From Powellomyces hirtus (lineage: Eukaryota > Chytridiomycota > Chytridiomycetes > Spizellomycetales > Powellomycetaceae), in assembly GCA_025526995.1 (NCBI GenBank), contig JAHLKG010000009.1, forward strand, positions 1-64,000: a stretch of DNA of 64,000 nucleotides. Reading direction: 5' to 3'. The first letter of the stretch is position 1; each line of letters starts with the position of its first letter. This document shows, piece after piece, positions 35,289 to 45,610 of this stretch. The notes under the pieces are model-generated. The model saw only the letters and a program-made list of their open reading frames with translations. It did not search any database and was not told the origin of the DNA. Position numbers and translations under genes: made by a program.

Positions 35289-36245
35289 ATGCCGCTACGT
35301 CTGCCCTTCTCCGTGACGGTGATCCGCAACGCCACCGGTATCGTCATTCCGACACTCTTTCGCAACGCCATTCGGTACACCCCTCCCCAGACGAGATGGG
35401 TTCCCAGCGTTTGGAAATCTACAATTTCGAGTGTCCCGGCTACCGCACGGGTATATCGGTGGAGTCAGGAAGAGCGTGCCACGCTCCTCCGACTCCGAGA
35501 TGAAGAAAAGCTTGATTGGAAAGCTATGGCGCTCCGGGTCGGGCGCGGGGCACAGGCCTGCCGAGTGCAATATCGCCATTCGAAAGAAGCCCAAGCTTTT
35601 CCAATGGGTCCCTGGACAAAAGAGCAGACGCAGCTGCTCCGCACTGCCGCTTCGGAGCACTCCACTGGGACCGCGCTACGGAGCTGGCAGCGTGTGGCTC
35701 AGATTGTTGGTAGATCACCTTCTAGCTGCCGTTCGAAGTGGAGTGATTTAAAAGGGAAGAGTGACGCAAAGTGGACCGAGGACGAAGATGCCCTTCTCAA
35801 AGAGCTGGTCAAGGCCACCCCTCCTGGCCATTCCATACCGTGGACTGAAATCAGCAAGCGTTTCGATCGGAATTACCGACAGATCCAAACACGATGGTCA
35901 AAGACTGTGAATGCGTGGAAGACAGCGAAATCGACTCCTGAGTTGGACAGTGAAATCACCTGCCGTTGCCTTGCATATCGCAGTAGCGGAAAGCCGATCC
36001 ATTACCAAGAAGTTGCAGATCAGCTCAACTGCAGCAGGCAAACCGTTTGTTCCTGGTGGGTCAATCTCCTGGATCCCACCCTGCACAGGGGTCCCTGGTC
36101 TGAAGAGGAGGATGCAATGATTTTGAGCTGGACCGGTCGCTCGATTGACCTCGCGCAGAGACTTAATCGAGGGCCTCGATCGCTCTCTGCGCGGCGTCAA
36201 GCCTTGTTACGCAAGACTGGAATGAAAGTGAATTCCGAAGTTTAA
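35289..36245 (+). CDS. Tandem SANT/Myb-repeat protein
   Basis: One exon of 318 codons from ATG 35289; an in-frame upstream start at 35229 is weaker. Four Myb/SANT-like repeats can be seen: YRWSQEERATLLRLRDEEKL, GPWTKEQTQLLRTAASEHS, AKWTEDEDALLKELVKATPP and GPWSEEEDAMILSWTGRSID, each followed by a helix with the usual spaced aromatic. A further helix-turn-helix-like segment (VADQLNCSRQTVCSWW) lies between repeats three and four. Such arrays bind DNA. The N-terminus (MPLRLPFSVTVIRNATGIVI..LFRNAIRY) is basic and hydrophobic without acidic residues, as a mitochondrial presequence would be, so the protein could act on mitochondrial rather than nuclear DNA. Function is otherwise unknown. Confidence 0.85.
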   Translation: MPLRLPFSVTVIRNATGIVIPTLFRNAIRYTPPQTRWVPSVWKSTISSVPATARVYRWSQEERATLLRLRDEEKLDWKAMALRVGRGAQACRVQYRHSKEAQAFPMGPWTKEQTQLLRTAASEHSTGTALRSWQRVAQIVGRSPSSCRSKWSDLKGKSDAKWTEDEDALLKELVKATPPGHSIPWTEISKRFDRNYRQIQTRWSKTVNAWKTAKSTPELDSEITCRCLAYRSSGKPIHYQEVADQLNCSRQTVCSWWVNLLDPTLHRGPWSEEEDAMILSWTGRSIDLAQRLNRGPRSLSARRQALLRKTGMKVNSEV

Positions 36246-37414
36246 CGTCATCACTATCACAGCAGTTTGCGTGTATCCGCTTAAATTGAACATAAATGTT
36301 CTCGTAAAACTCTTCATGTGCCTAAAGATCCATGCATCATGCTCCTACACATAGCTATCTGCTTGCGAGCTGGCCAGCTAGGCTTTGCATACCCGATAGC
36401 ATCCGGTAGTATCCGCAAGTCGAAGTTAACGACTTGGGACAGTGCTACGGAACTGAGCGGGGGGTAAAGGTGGTGAGAAGCGCGAGAGAGTGGTCACAGA
36501 TTTGCTTGATCCTCTGGGTGTTGCAACAGCACTCCCACCTCCTCAATCCCGACAACGCTATTTTCTCTTACTTTCCCCTGCCTTCACACGCCCTTGCCCC
36601 TCGGCTTCCACTTCCCCTTCCTCTCGCCCACATGCTCTGTTTATCTGCACCGGAATATCCGGGCTGGAAGCCGAGTCGCAGAAACTCAACATACCAGCAA
36701 GCTGAAAAAATGGCTATGTATGTCGCATGCCTTGTCTCATCTCTTTTGTGGAATCGATATCTCATCAACCATCCCACTTCCCCCCCCCCCCCCCCCTTCC
36801 CCCACAGCACAAACTTTTAAATCCAAAGGGTGCGCGAGGGTTGTAGGGGACGGACATACTGTAGCAGCCCAGACGCTTGTTTGTCTTCGCATCTTGTCCG
36901 TCTGTCCAACAGCATTCATTTGTGACTGTGTTCTGCTGACTCCTGGCAGTAGACTTCCCGGGACAAACCCAACCGGTCAGGAGAACGGTGAGAGTTAAGC
37001 AAAGGGTTGACAAACAGTACAGGTTTAGTGGATGGCTGACGGGAGATATCGTTGCATGACTACAGCCGCATAGGATGGCTTCTCACTCGCATACGTAAGG
37101 CATCATACACCGACCATGACAGTGTTCCATGACAGTGTCCAGCCCGACCTCCTTCAGCCCATCCACCCCGTATGCAAATGTGAATAGCTTGAGGCGTCTT
37201 GTAGTCCCTTCCCTTAGGCCTTCTGCAAGTATACGGCTACTCGGGCAGCGAAAGGTACAAGAGATAGTAAGATGCGGTCCTACACATAGAAAGTATGGGA
37301 TAGGGAAGGAGTGACGGTGGTGGGGGTCCTTCGTTCTTGGTCATGTCCATTTAGAAAAGGAAACTCAGCGAGCGTGTCACGCCTGCAATTTCGCCAGAAA
37401 CAAAGATTGACAGG
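36246..37414. other. Intergenic with repeat copy and C17 tract
   Basis: Holds one copy of a diverged direct repeat (about 36527-36660), a run of 17 C at 36780-36796, and the upstream region of the GHKL-like gene. No gene is supported. Confidence 0.5.
36527..36660. repeat. Diverged direct repeat, copy 1
   Basis: Shares with 39210-39395 the string CAACAGCACTCCC, a TATTTTCTCTT/TATTCTCTT stretch, the block GCCCTTGCCCCTCGGCTTCC followed by ACTTCCCCTTCC, and CACCGGAATA. The other copy overlaps the 3' end of the LYR-protein gene, so copy 1 may be a fragment of a duplicated LYR gene tail. Confidence 0.7.
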
Positions 37415-38284
37415 ATGACCACCAGCTTCGTTCGCATCGATAACGACCATTTCATTGAAACCGAACTGAGGCACTACACGAGTGCTCAGAGGCCGGTCGC
37501 TTTCGTGAGGGAGTTGGTGCAAAACAGTCTAGATACCATTACAACACGAAGACGTCGAGATGATAAGAAATTCACCGCATCCATTGAATTGCGCGTCAGG
37601 CTTTCAAGGGATAGAGTCGAGGTGGAGATCACAGACGATGGCAGTGGTATGGACGATGCAAAACTTGTTGCTCTGGCCACTTTGGGGCATTCGGGGTGTA
37701 TTAATCGCAGATCTCAACATGAGCAAAATTGAAATTTTGGGGGTATATGTAAAGGACCGATATCCGCACCAGACCTGATCAACCCTTATGGATTCTCTGG
37801 TTTCCTTGACATGGGCGATCCGTCCGAAATCGATCTTTTTGTCGGCTCTTCGGATACGGACAGGCTGAAGCTCAAGGCGGACTATATATGGGCGGTTGCG
37901 CTGCATGAGGTTGTCCATATCTTGATCTCGGGACACAACGAGAACTTTTCGACGTTGCAAAACCGTTTGATCATTCACTCTGTGATGGCCAAGTTCAAAT
38001 TTGATTTCATGGCACCCGAGGTGTTACGGAGGGCAATGAAAGTATACGGAGAAATTGAAGACACTATCGGCATGCAAGGATTACCCGTTGTGGGATCGTC
38101 ATCAACAGCGATGGCCGGTCGCCTAGGGACTCCTCTACCACCGATCAGTGGCATGAAGAGAAACAATTCCGCACCCTTGCTGCCAGACAAAAGCGCAAGT
38201 AGCGATTCGCGTGCCCCTTCGATTGTGGAGCTGAACCCCGGAGTCTCTTCAAGAACCCCAACCCACCTGATCAAAACACAATGA
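37415..38284 (+). CDS. GHKL-like ATPase fragment joined to an unknown domain
   Basis: Exon 1 (37415-37697) encodes the first half of a GHKL (Hsp90/MutL/histidine-kinase) ATP-binding fold: the N-box in FVRELVQNSLD and the G1 box in ITDDGSGMDD. A GTATTA donor and CACCAG acceptor (intron 37698-37772) join it in phase to exon 2, giving about 264 residues. The second part does not contain the ATP-lid or later GHKL boxes. It reads LINPYGFSGFLDMGDPSEID, then a helix with WAVALHEVVHILISGHNE, and ends in a Ser/Pro-rich tail. HEVVH followed by a third His five residues on resembles a zinc-metalloprotease motif, but the glycine expected in that class is absent. A separate frame begins at 38281, overlapping the stop. 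The gene may be rearranged or the model incomplete; I do not assign a function. Confidence 0.45.
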
Positions 38285-38586
38285 ATCGGATTCTGGGACA
38301 CGTCGGAACTGCGTTGAAAAGCTTCAGAAATGGCTATATCCGTGACGCGTGCCAGCATTATCAGAGTGCTTTAAGCGTTCTCCAACTGCTACAGCCCTTC
38401 CATTACACGTTGCCACTGCAGAACCTGCAAAAGTTGCAAGAGTTCCGCCCAAAGTTGGAGAAGGCGATTATTAAGCGGAACAGGGAATGTTTCGAGACGG
38501 AAACGGAGCGCCTTCATAAGTACACCTCATGTGCTCTTCAGGTGTCCGACCCATATATGCTATGGAGGCGGTCGAGGTATAACTGA
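38281..38586 (+). CDS. Small helical open frame, possibly a further exon
   Basis: 101 codons starting with an ATG that overlaps the preceding stop by ATGA. The text FRNGYIRDACQHYQSALSVLQL resembles an MIT- or TPR-type helical hairpin, followed by LQNLQKLQEFRPKLEKAI. It could be the missing C-terminal exon of the gene before it if the true splice sites differ from mine, or an independent short gene. No family recognised. Confidence 0.35.
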   Translation: MNRILGHVGTALKSFRNGYIRDACQHYQSALSVLQLLQPFHYTLPLQNLQKLQEFRPKLEKAIIKRNRECFETETERLHKYTSCALQVSDPYMLWRRSRYN

Positions 38587-39278
38587 AGTGCTTGCTGGAA
38601 GCAGATGAATTGTGGTAGTAAATTGGGCTTAACACCTGGGTCCATGCAAGCTTAACAAGGACCACATGATGAGTTGTTGGGTTTCCAGAGAACATGTCTG
38701 CAATATTATTTAAAAACGTGATTCTATGGTGCCTTGACGCTATGCGAGAAGCATACACATTGGAAATCGCTGACCGTAACCTTCAGTCAAGTCCTCTGCC
38801 CGATACCATCGTTGAATGGACAAGCTCTTGATACGGCACAGATAACAAGGGTACGTTGCCCGACGAACAAAGGTGTAAGGGTTAGCCCGTGTTATGTCTA
38901 TTGACGGGGAGTGCAGTGCGATGTCTTTTGCTCCGCCAGAGTTTCCCAATTTGGCAAGGAACGCACGCGCAGCTGCGGCTGACGTCTCGGGGGAGTCGAG
39001 ATGGACACTAGTCCCCATGCGGTTGTCGGTTGATTTATGAGGAGACGTTCCAGATGACGACTCCGCATGCCCCTCCGTCTCTCTCTCTCCCAATCCTCTG
39101 TCAGTCTCCGTCCAGAGAGGGGTGGCTTGCCGATGTTTTTGCAGAGGATCGCCTCTCACTTGGCAAAACGTTGAGAAATGCGCGTGGGCCATCGTGATGC
39201 CGTCAGATCCCAACAGCACTCCCTTACTCAAAATGCCATCAGATCTCCTATTCTCTTCTGGTTTGCTCTCCCATGCCT
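38587..39278. other. Intergenic; minus-strand open frame of doubtful status
   Basis: A 188-codon minus-strand frame at 38740-39306 has a biased, mostly polar composition and no recognisable motif; it overlaps the repeat copy at 39210-39395. I leave it unassigned. Confidence 0.4.
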
Positions 39279-39395
39279 TCACGCGCCCTTGCCCCTCGGC
39301 TTCCACTTCCCCTTCCTATCACCCCACCTGCTCCCACGCTCCGCCCACCGTCCCCAATGCTTCTTCTCCACATTATATATATCCACCGGAATAAT
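39210..39395. repeat. Diverged direct repeat, copy 2
   Basis: Partner of 36527-36660, about 2.7 kb away in the same orientation. Its right part covers the end of the LYR-motif gene. Confidence 0.7.
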
Positions 39396-39727
39396 CAACT
39401 GCTCCTCCTTCTGCAATCTCTCCAAATGCTCGACTTGGATCATGAGGTTGTCGAGCTGCGTTTGGCCGAGTGCGAAATGCCATTCGGCGCTGTTTTCGAG
39501 TGGAGGTAAAGTGGGCGAGGGTGGGGAGTGTTGGGCGGAGCGGAAGGAGGAGGAGATGAGGTTGGTGACTGTCAGACGCCGTTCGGGGTTGGGGAGGCGG
39601 GATGCAGTCTGACCGGGGTGCATGAGATGGGGGTGAGCAGATGAATTGAGAGTCATCTACGAGTGGTTAGCTTTACCCGTAAGAGCTGGCGATACAGCGC
39701 CAGCACGCTGGTCTTTTCGACTGCCAT
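39279..39727 (-). CDS. LYR-motif (complex1_LYR) protein
   Basis: LYR proteins are small mitochondrial matrix factors that help iron-sulfur cluster delivery or respiratory-complex assembly, usually with acyl carrier protein. Exon 1 (39727-39677) reads MAVEKTSVLALYRQLLR; an intron of 68 bases (GTAAAG..GGTCAG) joins in phase to TASRLPNPERRLTVTNLISS. Together these give the LYR core followed by the downstream Arg/Phe pattern (..FRSAQ). A later helix, LDNLMIQVEHLERLQKEEQL, fits the third family helix. The total is about 126 residues, slightly long because the tail (WGDRKGKWKPRGKG) is basic and overlaps a repeat, so the last exon may really end earlier at a GTGGAT donor. Which LYR member this is cannot be decided. 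Confidence 0.75.
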
Positions 39728-39997
39728 CTTCTTCAGACCGAACGCAACAACGTGCATAAACTGTCCAGAATACCTGAATGGCACGTTTCTATTCTGTTGG
39801 TTCAAAAACGTGCGAAACGTGGCTGGTTGATTGAATGGAAAGAGACGCGCGGTTGTTTGTCGGAGCTTCAGGTGTGAAAAAGCCACACTTGTCTGTGCAG
39901 TTGCTCCCCTTTATGAAAGAGAGGCAACATTGTCTGTTGCCCCCATCGTCTGCCCCAACAGAAGTTGGTTTATAGATTCTGATTCTGGAAACTGAAA
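39728..39997. promoter_or_regulatory. Divergent promoter, LYR protein / PHOSPHO-type phosphatase
   Basis: 270 bases between the two start codons. No strong motif was noted. Confidence 0.5.
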
Positions 39998-41475
39998 ATG
40001 GCATCAATCCCCACGACTCCTAGTCACTCGTCACCATCCGCGGTGCGGTATCCAGCCTTGTTTGCATTCGACTTCGACTGGTAAGGAATGGAAGTACGGA
40101 AATATAGCCCATCCCCGCTCTCTCCTGCCCTTTTTTTGGTCGGTGGTTCTGCGTGGGAATACTTGTGTGTGAATTTTGATTTCAAGTCTCCAATCAATCA
40201 TCTATCTGAAATGCCCATTTTTTGACCTGTGGATGTGTTATCAGGACTCTGGTTGATGAAGACACGGATCGATACGTGTTTGGACAAATCTCCCCGCCGA
40301 CACTTGAGAAAGTAAGCGTTTTGTTCATTGTATATCAATACCACCACATGCGCGGCTCCTCTTCTCCCCGTCATCGCCCTCTGTCATCCGAATCTCATGT
40401 TCTATTTTCTTAGTTGTACGCACAACATAAAACAAAACAATGGACGGATCTGATGGTGTGTGTTCCTTCTAATCAAGCGGGAACCGACGTATTGTGTGAA
40501 TCAACACGCCCGCCCAGATCTCACACTCCCTTCTCTCCCACCCCAGGACGAACTCCACACCGACCTCCACACCCTCCGCATCCCCTCCTCCACCATCCTC
40601 TCCACGTGGGCTTCGATCCCCTTCCACGCCTCCACGCAGCTCACCCTCCGCACGCTCTCCTCCCTCCCCTCCACGACCTGCATCATCATCTCCGACTCCA
40701 ACACGCTCGCCATCAACGCGATCCTCACGCACCACGGTCTCACCGACGTGTTTGGTCACGTCGCAACCAACCCGGCGCATGTGACGGGGGACGATAAAGT
40801 GAAAGTGGAACGGTTGATGAGGGAGCCGCATGGCTGTGGGAATGGGTGTGCGGTTAATATATGTAAAGGTAAGGGATATGCAAGGCACGGCGTGTGCGGA
40901 GGTGGGGCTCTTATTCAACGGCTTTGTGTTTTTCGTTTTTGTGGGTGTGTATCAGGCAAAGTATTGCGAGAATACATCCAACAACACGGCCCCTTCGAAA
41001 CCGTCGTGTATGCCGGCGACGGGAAGAATGATTTTTGTGCCGCGGTGCATCTCCGGAGGTACAGTCAACGAGTAACACTACAATCCTTGCACGCGCTACA
41101 CATTTTCTCATCCCGCCGTTGTGCTCCCCACTCAGCACGGACTACATCCTTCCCCGAACAGGCCACGCCCTCGCCAAACTTCTCGCTCCACCTCCCACCA
41201 CCACACCCAACACAACCACTACCAGTACCCCATCCGATACCGAATCGCCCTCCCCAACGCTGAGCGAACAAGAAGAGGCCGCCGACCCCATCAAGCACGT
41301 GCCCGCGGGTGCGCGCGAGCGGGTCTGTGCCCAGATGCGCTTCTGGGAAAGCGGGGATGATTTGTTAAGGGTGGTGAGGGAGTTGACGGGGACTGGTGGT
41401 GGTGGTGATACTGCTCCGGGTGTCGAAGGTGTCAAGTGTCGTGTGAGCAATGGCGTTGTTGCAACGGCAGAATAG
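39998..41475 (+). CDS. PHOSPHO1/2-type HAD phosphatase
   Basis: Haloacid-dehalogenase phosphatase of the family acting on phosphocholine/phosphoethanolamine (PHOSPHO1) or pyridoxal 5'-phosphate (PHOSPHO2). Six exons join in phase. Motif I FDFDWTLVDEDTD holds the nucleophile Asp and acid Asp, and an intron splits its Trp codon; motif II is in IIISDSNT; the final motif GDGKNDFCAA binds magnesium. The segment CAVNICKGKVLREYI matches the family's conserved Cys-rich stretch (NMCKG). A low-complexity insert rich in Thr, Ser and Pro (TTTTPNTTTTSTPSDTES) sits before the C-terminal helix. About 330 residues in total, somewhat longer than the animal enzymes. Substrate not decidable from sequence. Confidence 0.9.
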
Positions 41476-41687
41476 AATGAAGAAAATTACAATTGGAGGG
41501 ACTTCTTTTGTTTTACGGTGGATAATGCACCAGCTCATATCTTGACCGGCCAAACCAGAGCGAACAAGGGGCATGCAAAGAAAGTTCTTACGAAAATACG
41601 AAATATATGTACAGCAAAAGGGGTGTGCGCCAATGGCGATGAATAGGGGAGGGGGAAAGGGACCAGTCATTTTTATATTGAATTCAA

Positions 41688-44600
41688 CTAAAGCTGCATA
41701 GACTTGTGATGTTCCTCTTCGCGAATCTCGGCCAGGGTTGTTTTGTAGTGTTCGAGAGTACGTTGCAGACTTCGATTTTTGCCTTTGAAGAATAACACAA
41801 ACCCATCGATCAGCATGATCTTCCTCCAAGGGCGTACGACCCCGACTCGTGAGGGGTGAAAATTACTTACTGAGGGGTGGGATGATAGAGGAAAGAAGCG
41901 TTCGTTTCGGCATGCCCAGTATCAAAGGGTCCCATTCGTTGGGGTTTCGACTATTCCCGATGGAAAGAGAGGAGCTATGTCGTAACAACAACGAAGTGAA
42001 ACATGCTACTTTTAGGCACTGACTTCACACGATGCCAATTACTGCGGTGGTCTCGCTCTCACCTTGACCTAGGCCCCATGAGTTCGTCACATAGCTCCTG
42101 ACTCTTCGTGATCGCGCCCTCATCCGCTAATTTGACCGCATATCTTTGCAAACAAGTCATGTATTCCTTTGGCAGTCTCAGAGTCGCTTTACACGCCATC
42201 TGATTCTCCAATTGGGACAGAGTCCTGCTACCCGCGTAGGCGGCTCCCCCACCATTCATCATATCCACAGGTTCGCTGCTATCACCTACTTTCATCCACA
42301 CCTGCATGGTGGGATGATAGGTGTAGCTGTCGTTCAGGGTAGTAGTGAGAATGGGGATGCCTTCTTTTTTGAGGTAGGCGGATTTGATGGTGATGCGAGG
42401 GGTGCTGTTGGTACTGAGGGAGTCGTCGGAGCTTTTGAATGGTGCCCGGAGTAAATGGATAATGCTGCTTCGATGGATTGCGGTTGTTTGACGGACAATG
42501 TTCCTGTGGATGATGCACGAACGTTTAGCACAAAGAGAGATGATGTGCGCGCTCTACAACACCTTTACCAAACATTGATGGTGCCGACTGCTGTCAGACA
42601 CATGAGGTAGTCGCCCTGCGAAGTAACGAACGAAGCAGCGCCCTCTAAAGCGATGCACGGCAACATTCTGTGTGCGTATTTCTTTATCAGTATGGCGTTC
42701 TATGGTATTCAAACAGTATCAAAATTACCTTCTACCAGCCGGCGAGTACGTAAAAAGGCTTCCGTCTTTACAGGCAACTGCGACAAAGCTTGGGGTGCCC
42801 GTGACGTGGATGGCGGGGCTATGTATGAAATCGGCCCAGACGAGCTCAGAACCTTTTGAGCACATCATCTTGGCAGCTAGGAGATAAAACAAAAAGGAGG
42901 GTAAGGCGTCAACAAACGGTCGTCGCACGGTCTTGGAGTAACTTTCGTCATACGTTTCTGTCTGTTGTCACATTCCAAAGAGTACGGGTTGCTCCCCTTC
43001 CCTGCTGGGATTTGAATGACGATGCTCGACTGGACTGCTGGAATGGCTAGATTGACGGGCTGTTGTGTCTCCATGACCGTCGGCAATACGTATTGCACCG
43101 CCGGATTGCCAGATTCAGTGCTGTGCAATGCCCCGTTTGTCGGTGCGTGACCATTCTCTCCATTTAGTTTCCGGCGTTTGCCGTTGCCGATGGGTATGCC
43201 ACCTGACCCAATCAAGTTCTCTGACGCGTCCGACGACTGTTGCGGAGCTCCCGAAAATGGGACGGGGGTTTGGGGGGTCATAAACCCCTCGTTGGGCTCG
43301 AGACCTCTGTTATGTACCAATGACTGATGAGTGATGCAGACATTGCAGACCTGAACAAACCAGATCTTACGTGCTGAGGAAGATAGGCTTTATTCGCTTC
43401 CTACCGTCAGGTGTTTGCGACACCTTTTGAGTGGAGGTACTCGGTGTGGGTGTAGAATTTGTTACCGGTCGTGGAGTAGTGAAAGGTTTTGTGGGAGTAG
43501 ATACCACCGAGCTGCCATTTCCCAATAGCGCACTGATCCGAGATGAGGATGCCTCCTTTTCAGCCACCCGGTTGGCTTCCTCCAATCCCAATTGAGACAC
43601 GCTTTCAATCACCGCTTTGCGCTTCACTCCCAGAGTGTTCAGTACACGCTCCTAACCAAACAGTACCAAACAGTTAGCCTCGCGCTCCGTGGTGAGAGCA
43701 TCAGCGTTTGCCAGCAAACCTTTTCGGAAGCAGGTAAGCGTGTTCCCAGATCGCCGTCAGAGAATGCCAGCACCCCAACGGTCCCGTCATATGAGCACGC
43801 AAAAAGACAATCCCCGTCGGGAGACCTATCCCATGCAATTAGTCAGGAGTGCTCACAGGTTCCTTTACCAACAGTCCTCTCAGCTCTCCGTACCAAGACA
43901 GATCCAGAATGCTGTGCTGGAAGAATTCCCGGTTGACGGTAACTGCATGCGCGTTTGACGTCCTCCATACGGATATCGTATTGTCCTGGCTTCCGACCGC
44001 ACAGACGCCAGTTACGATTGTACCTTTCCCGTTTTGTGCTGGAATATCAAACAGCTGCGGATTGAATTGCTAAAACGAACCGAAATGGGCATCAGCTGAT
44101 ATCCAGCGTGCGCATATGTGTTCCCAAGATGAGATTCCGCAGGCTTCCTACCGCGCATTCAATGGGTCCAGAGTGACCAACCAAATTGACCTCGGCGTCC
44201 CAACCATCCCGTTGTATGATAGGGGCTACCGGGCGATTGCCACTTTCGCCATTGGCGGTAACAATGCAACTCCCTTCCGGGGACCAGCTGAGGCGTCGGA
44301 AGAACGTGGTCGACGCAGCCGCTTCGTATGGTTTGGTGATCGACTTTTCCTCAGTCCAATCGGAGACTCGCCATATCTTTGTTGTCTTGTCGTCTGACTG
44401 CGATGCGAGGTACTTGCCAACGGGATCCCAAGTTACACCTTTCACAAAAGCGGTATGCGCGTGGAGCTTTTGCAGGAGATTGAATGTTTTCCCATCCCAT
44501 ATGTATATCGTAGTCTCGAAGCCGCACGAAGCCAGATACGTGTTATCTGGTGACCACGCCAGGTCCGCCACATCTTTGCAAAGTGATCGTCCAGACACAA

Positions 44601-45316
44601 TGAGCAACAAGTCAACCTCGAGAGCAATGTACTGATGTTAAATCATACCTGATTCGTGTCCACGTAGCACTTTAACAGCTCGCCATGATTCCGTAGGAGG
44701 TCCCGCATCCGATTCTCCAAGCAGGTTTCTCGATATATTAGAGCTGCAGAGACAAGCGTGAATCCGCGGAGTCAGCTTTCCTTCCTCAATACCATGGAAG
44801 TCTGTCCATGGGAAAATAACTCTTTGCACAGGACAGCCTTACTTGTCTTGTTTCCATAGCACAATCTTGTAATCGTCGGAACCAGATGCCAAGTACAGAC
44901 CTTCGTCATTGGACCATCTCACACATAGCACCGATCCTAACAACAGATACCATGCGTTCATCAGTGTCGTGTGATGCTTTTCGAACATGAAAGTGGGAGA
45001 AGGTAATTGGACAGCTGGTTACTGACCGCTGTGCGCTGCCAGTGTGGCTAAAAGCTTCGGGGTATCCGGGTCTCGCTCCAAAGTTTCCTCATATACAGGA
45101 GCAGTATTCCACAATTTGACCTTTGAATCTGGATAGATGGCAGGCATCGGGTTTGGTACATCAGCGCCATACCCGACGGACGACGACTCTCATGACGTTA
45201 CCCTGACCACCCGTAGCGAGCCTCTTCCCAAGAGGATGAACCGCGAGCGAGTAAATGGGAGTCTTATGACTCTTCTCGTTTGTATGGGTTATCCACTGCG
45301 GGGTAAAGATGTACAT
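41688..45316 (-). CDS. HIRA: Histone chaperone HIRA
   Basis: Scaffold of the replication-independent histone H3.3/H4 deposition complex. Many exons run from ATG 45316 (MYIFTPQWITH) to the stop at 41688. WD40 repeats follow the HIRA pattern: IYSLAVHPLGKRLATGGQG, SVLCVRWSNDEGLYLASGSD, DLAWSPDNTYLASCGFETTI, VKGVTWDPVGKYLASQSDDK and RRLSWSPEGSCIVTANG. The ASF1-binding B domain is visible in TPDGRKRIKPIF (about 43400). The C-terminal Hira domain includes VAVACKDGSLFTYSPAGRR, CKATLRLPKEYMTCLQRYAV and GMPKRTLL, with an end of LQRTLEHYKTTLAEIREE. Several small exon joins were not fixed. Divergent from the TMEM115 gene. Confidence 0.95.
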
Positions 45317-45610
45317 GATGATGGACAATGACCAACCCGCAATTCCAATGGGAAAGAGTTCAGCGGAAAGGAAGGAGAGCATTCGTGTGAGTCAGTAGGT
45401 TACTTAGACCATATGTGGACATATGAAAGATATAGTCACGTGTCGACAATCGCCAGTTTGCGCAGTGGCATCTCACCTGCCAATTTCCTCCTCTTCTCGC
45501 GCCTGTCATTCTTTTATTTTTCTTTAGAAGACCCTGGGAGTCAGCCAAACCGAGGGAGAGTCTCATCCAGTGCTTCGTCGGCGTATATTGTCGCTCAACT
45601 CAGTATCACA
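45317..45610. promoter_or_regulatory. Divergent promoter, HIRA / TMEM115
   Basis: 294 bases between start codons with a CACGTG site at 45437-45442. Confidence 0.55.

Noticed and set aside
37900..37935. HEVVH as proof of a zinc protease
   Set aside because: The glycine and surrounding residues of the metzincin motif are missing, so the match alone is not enough.
38740..39306. 188-codon minus-strand open frame
   Set aside because: No recognisable domain and it overlaps a repeat; kept only as a note.
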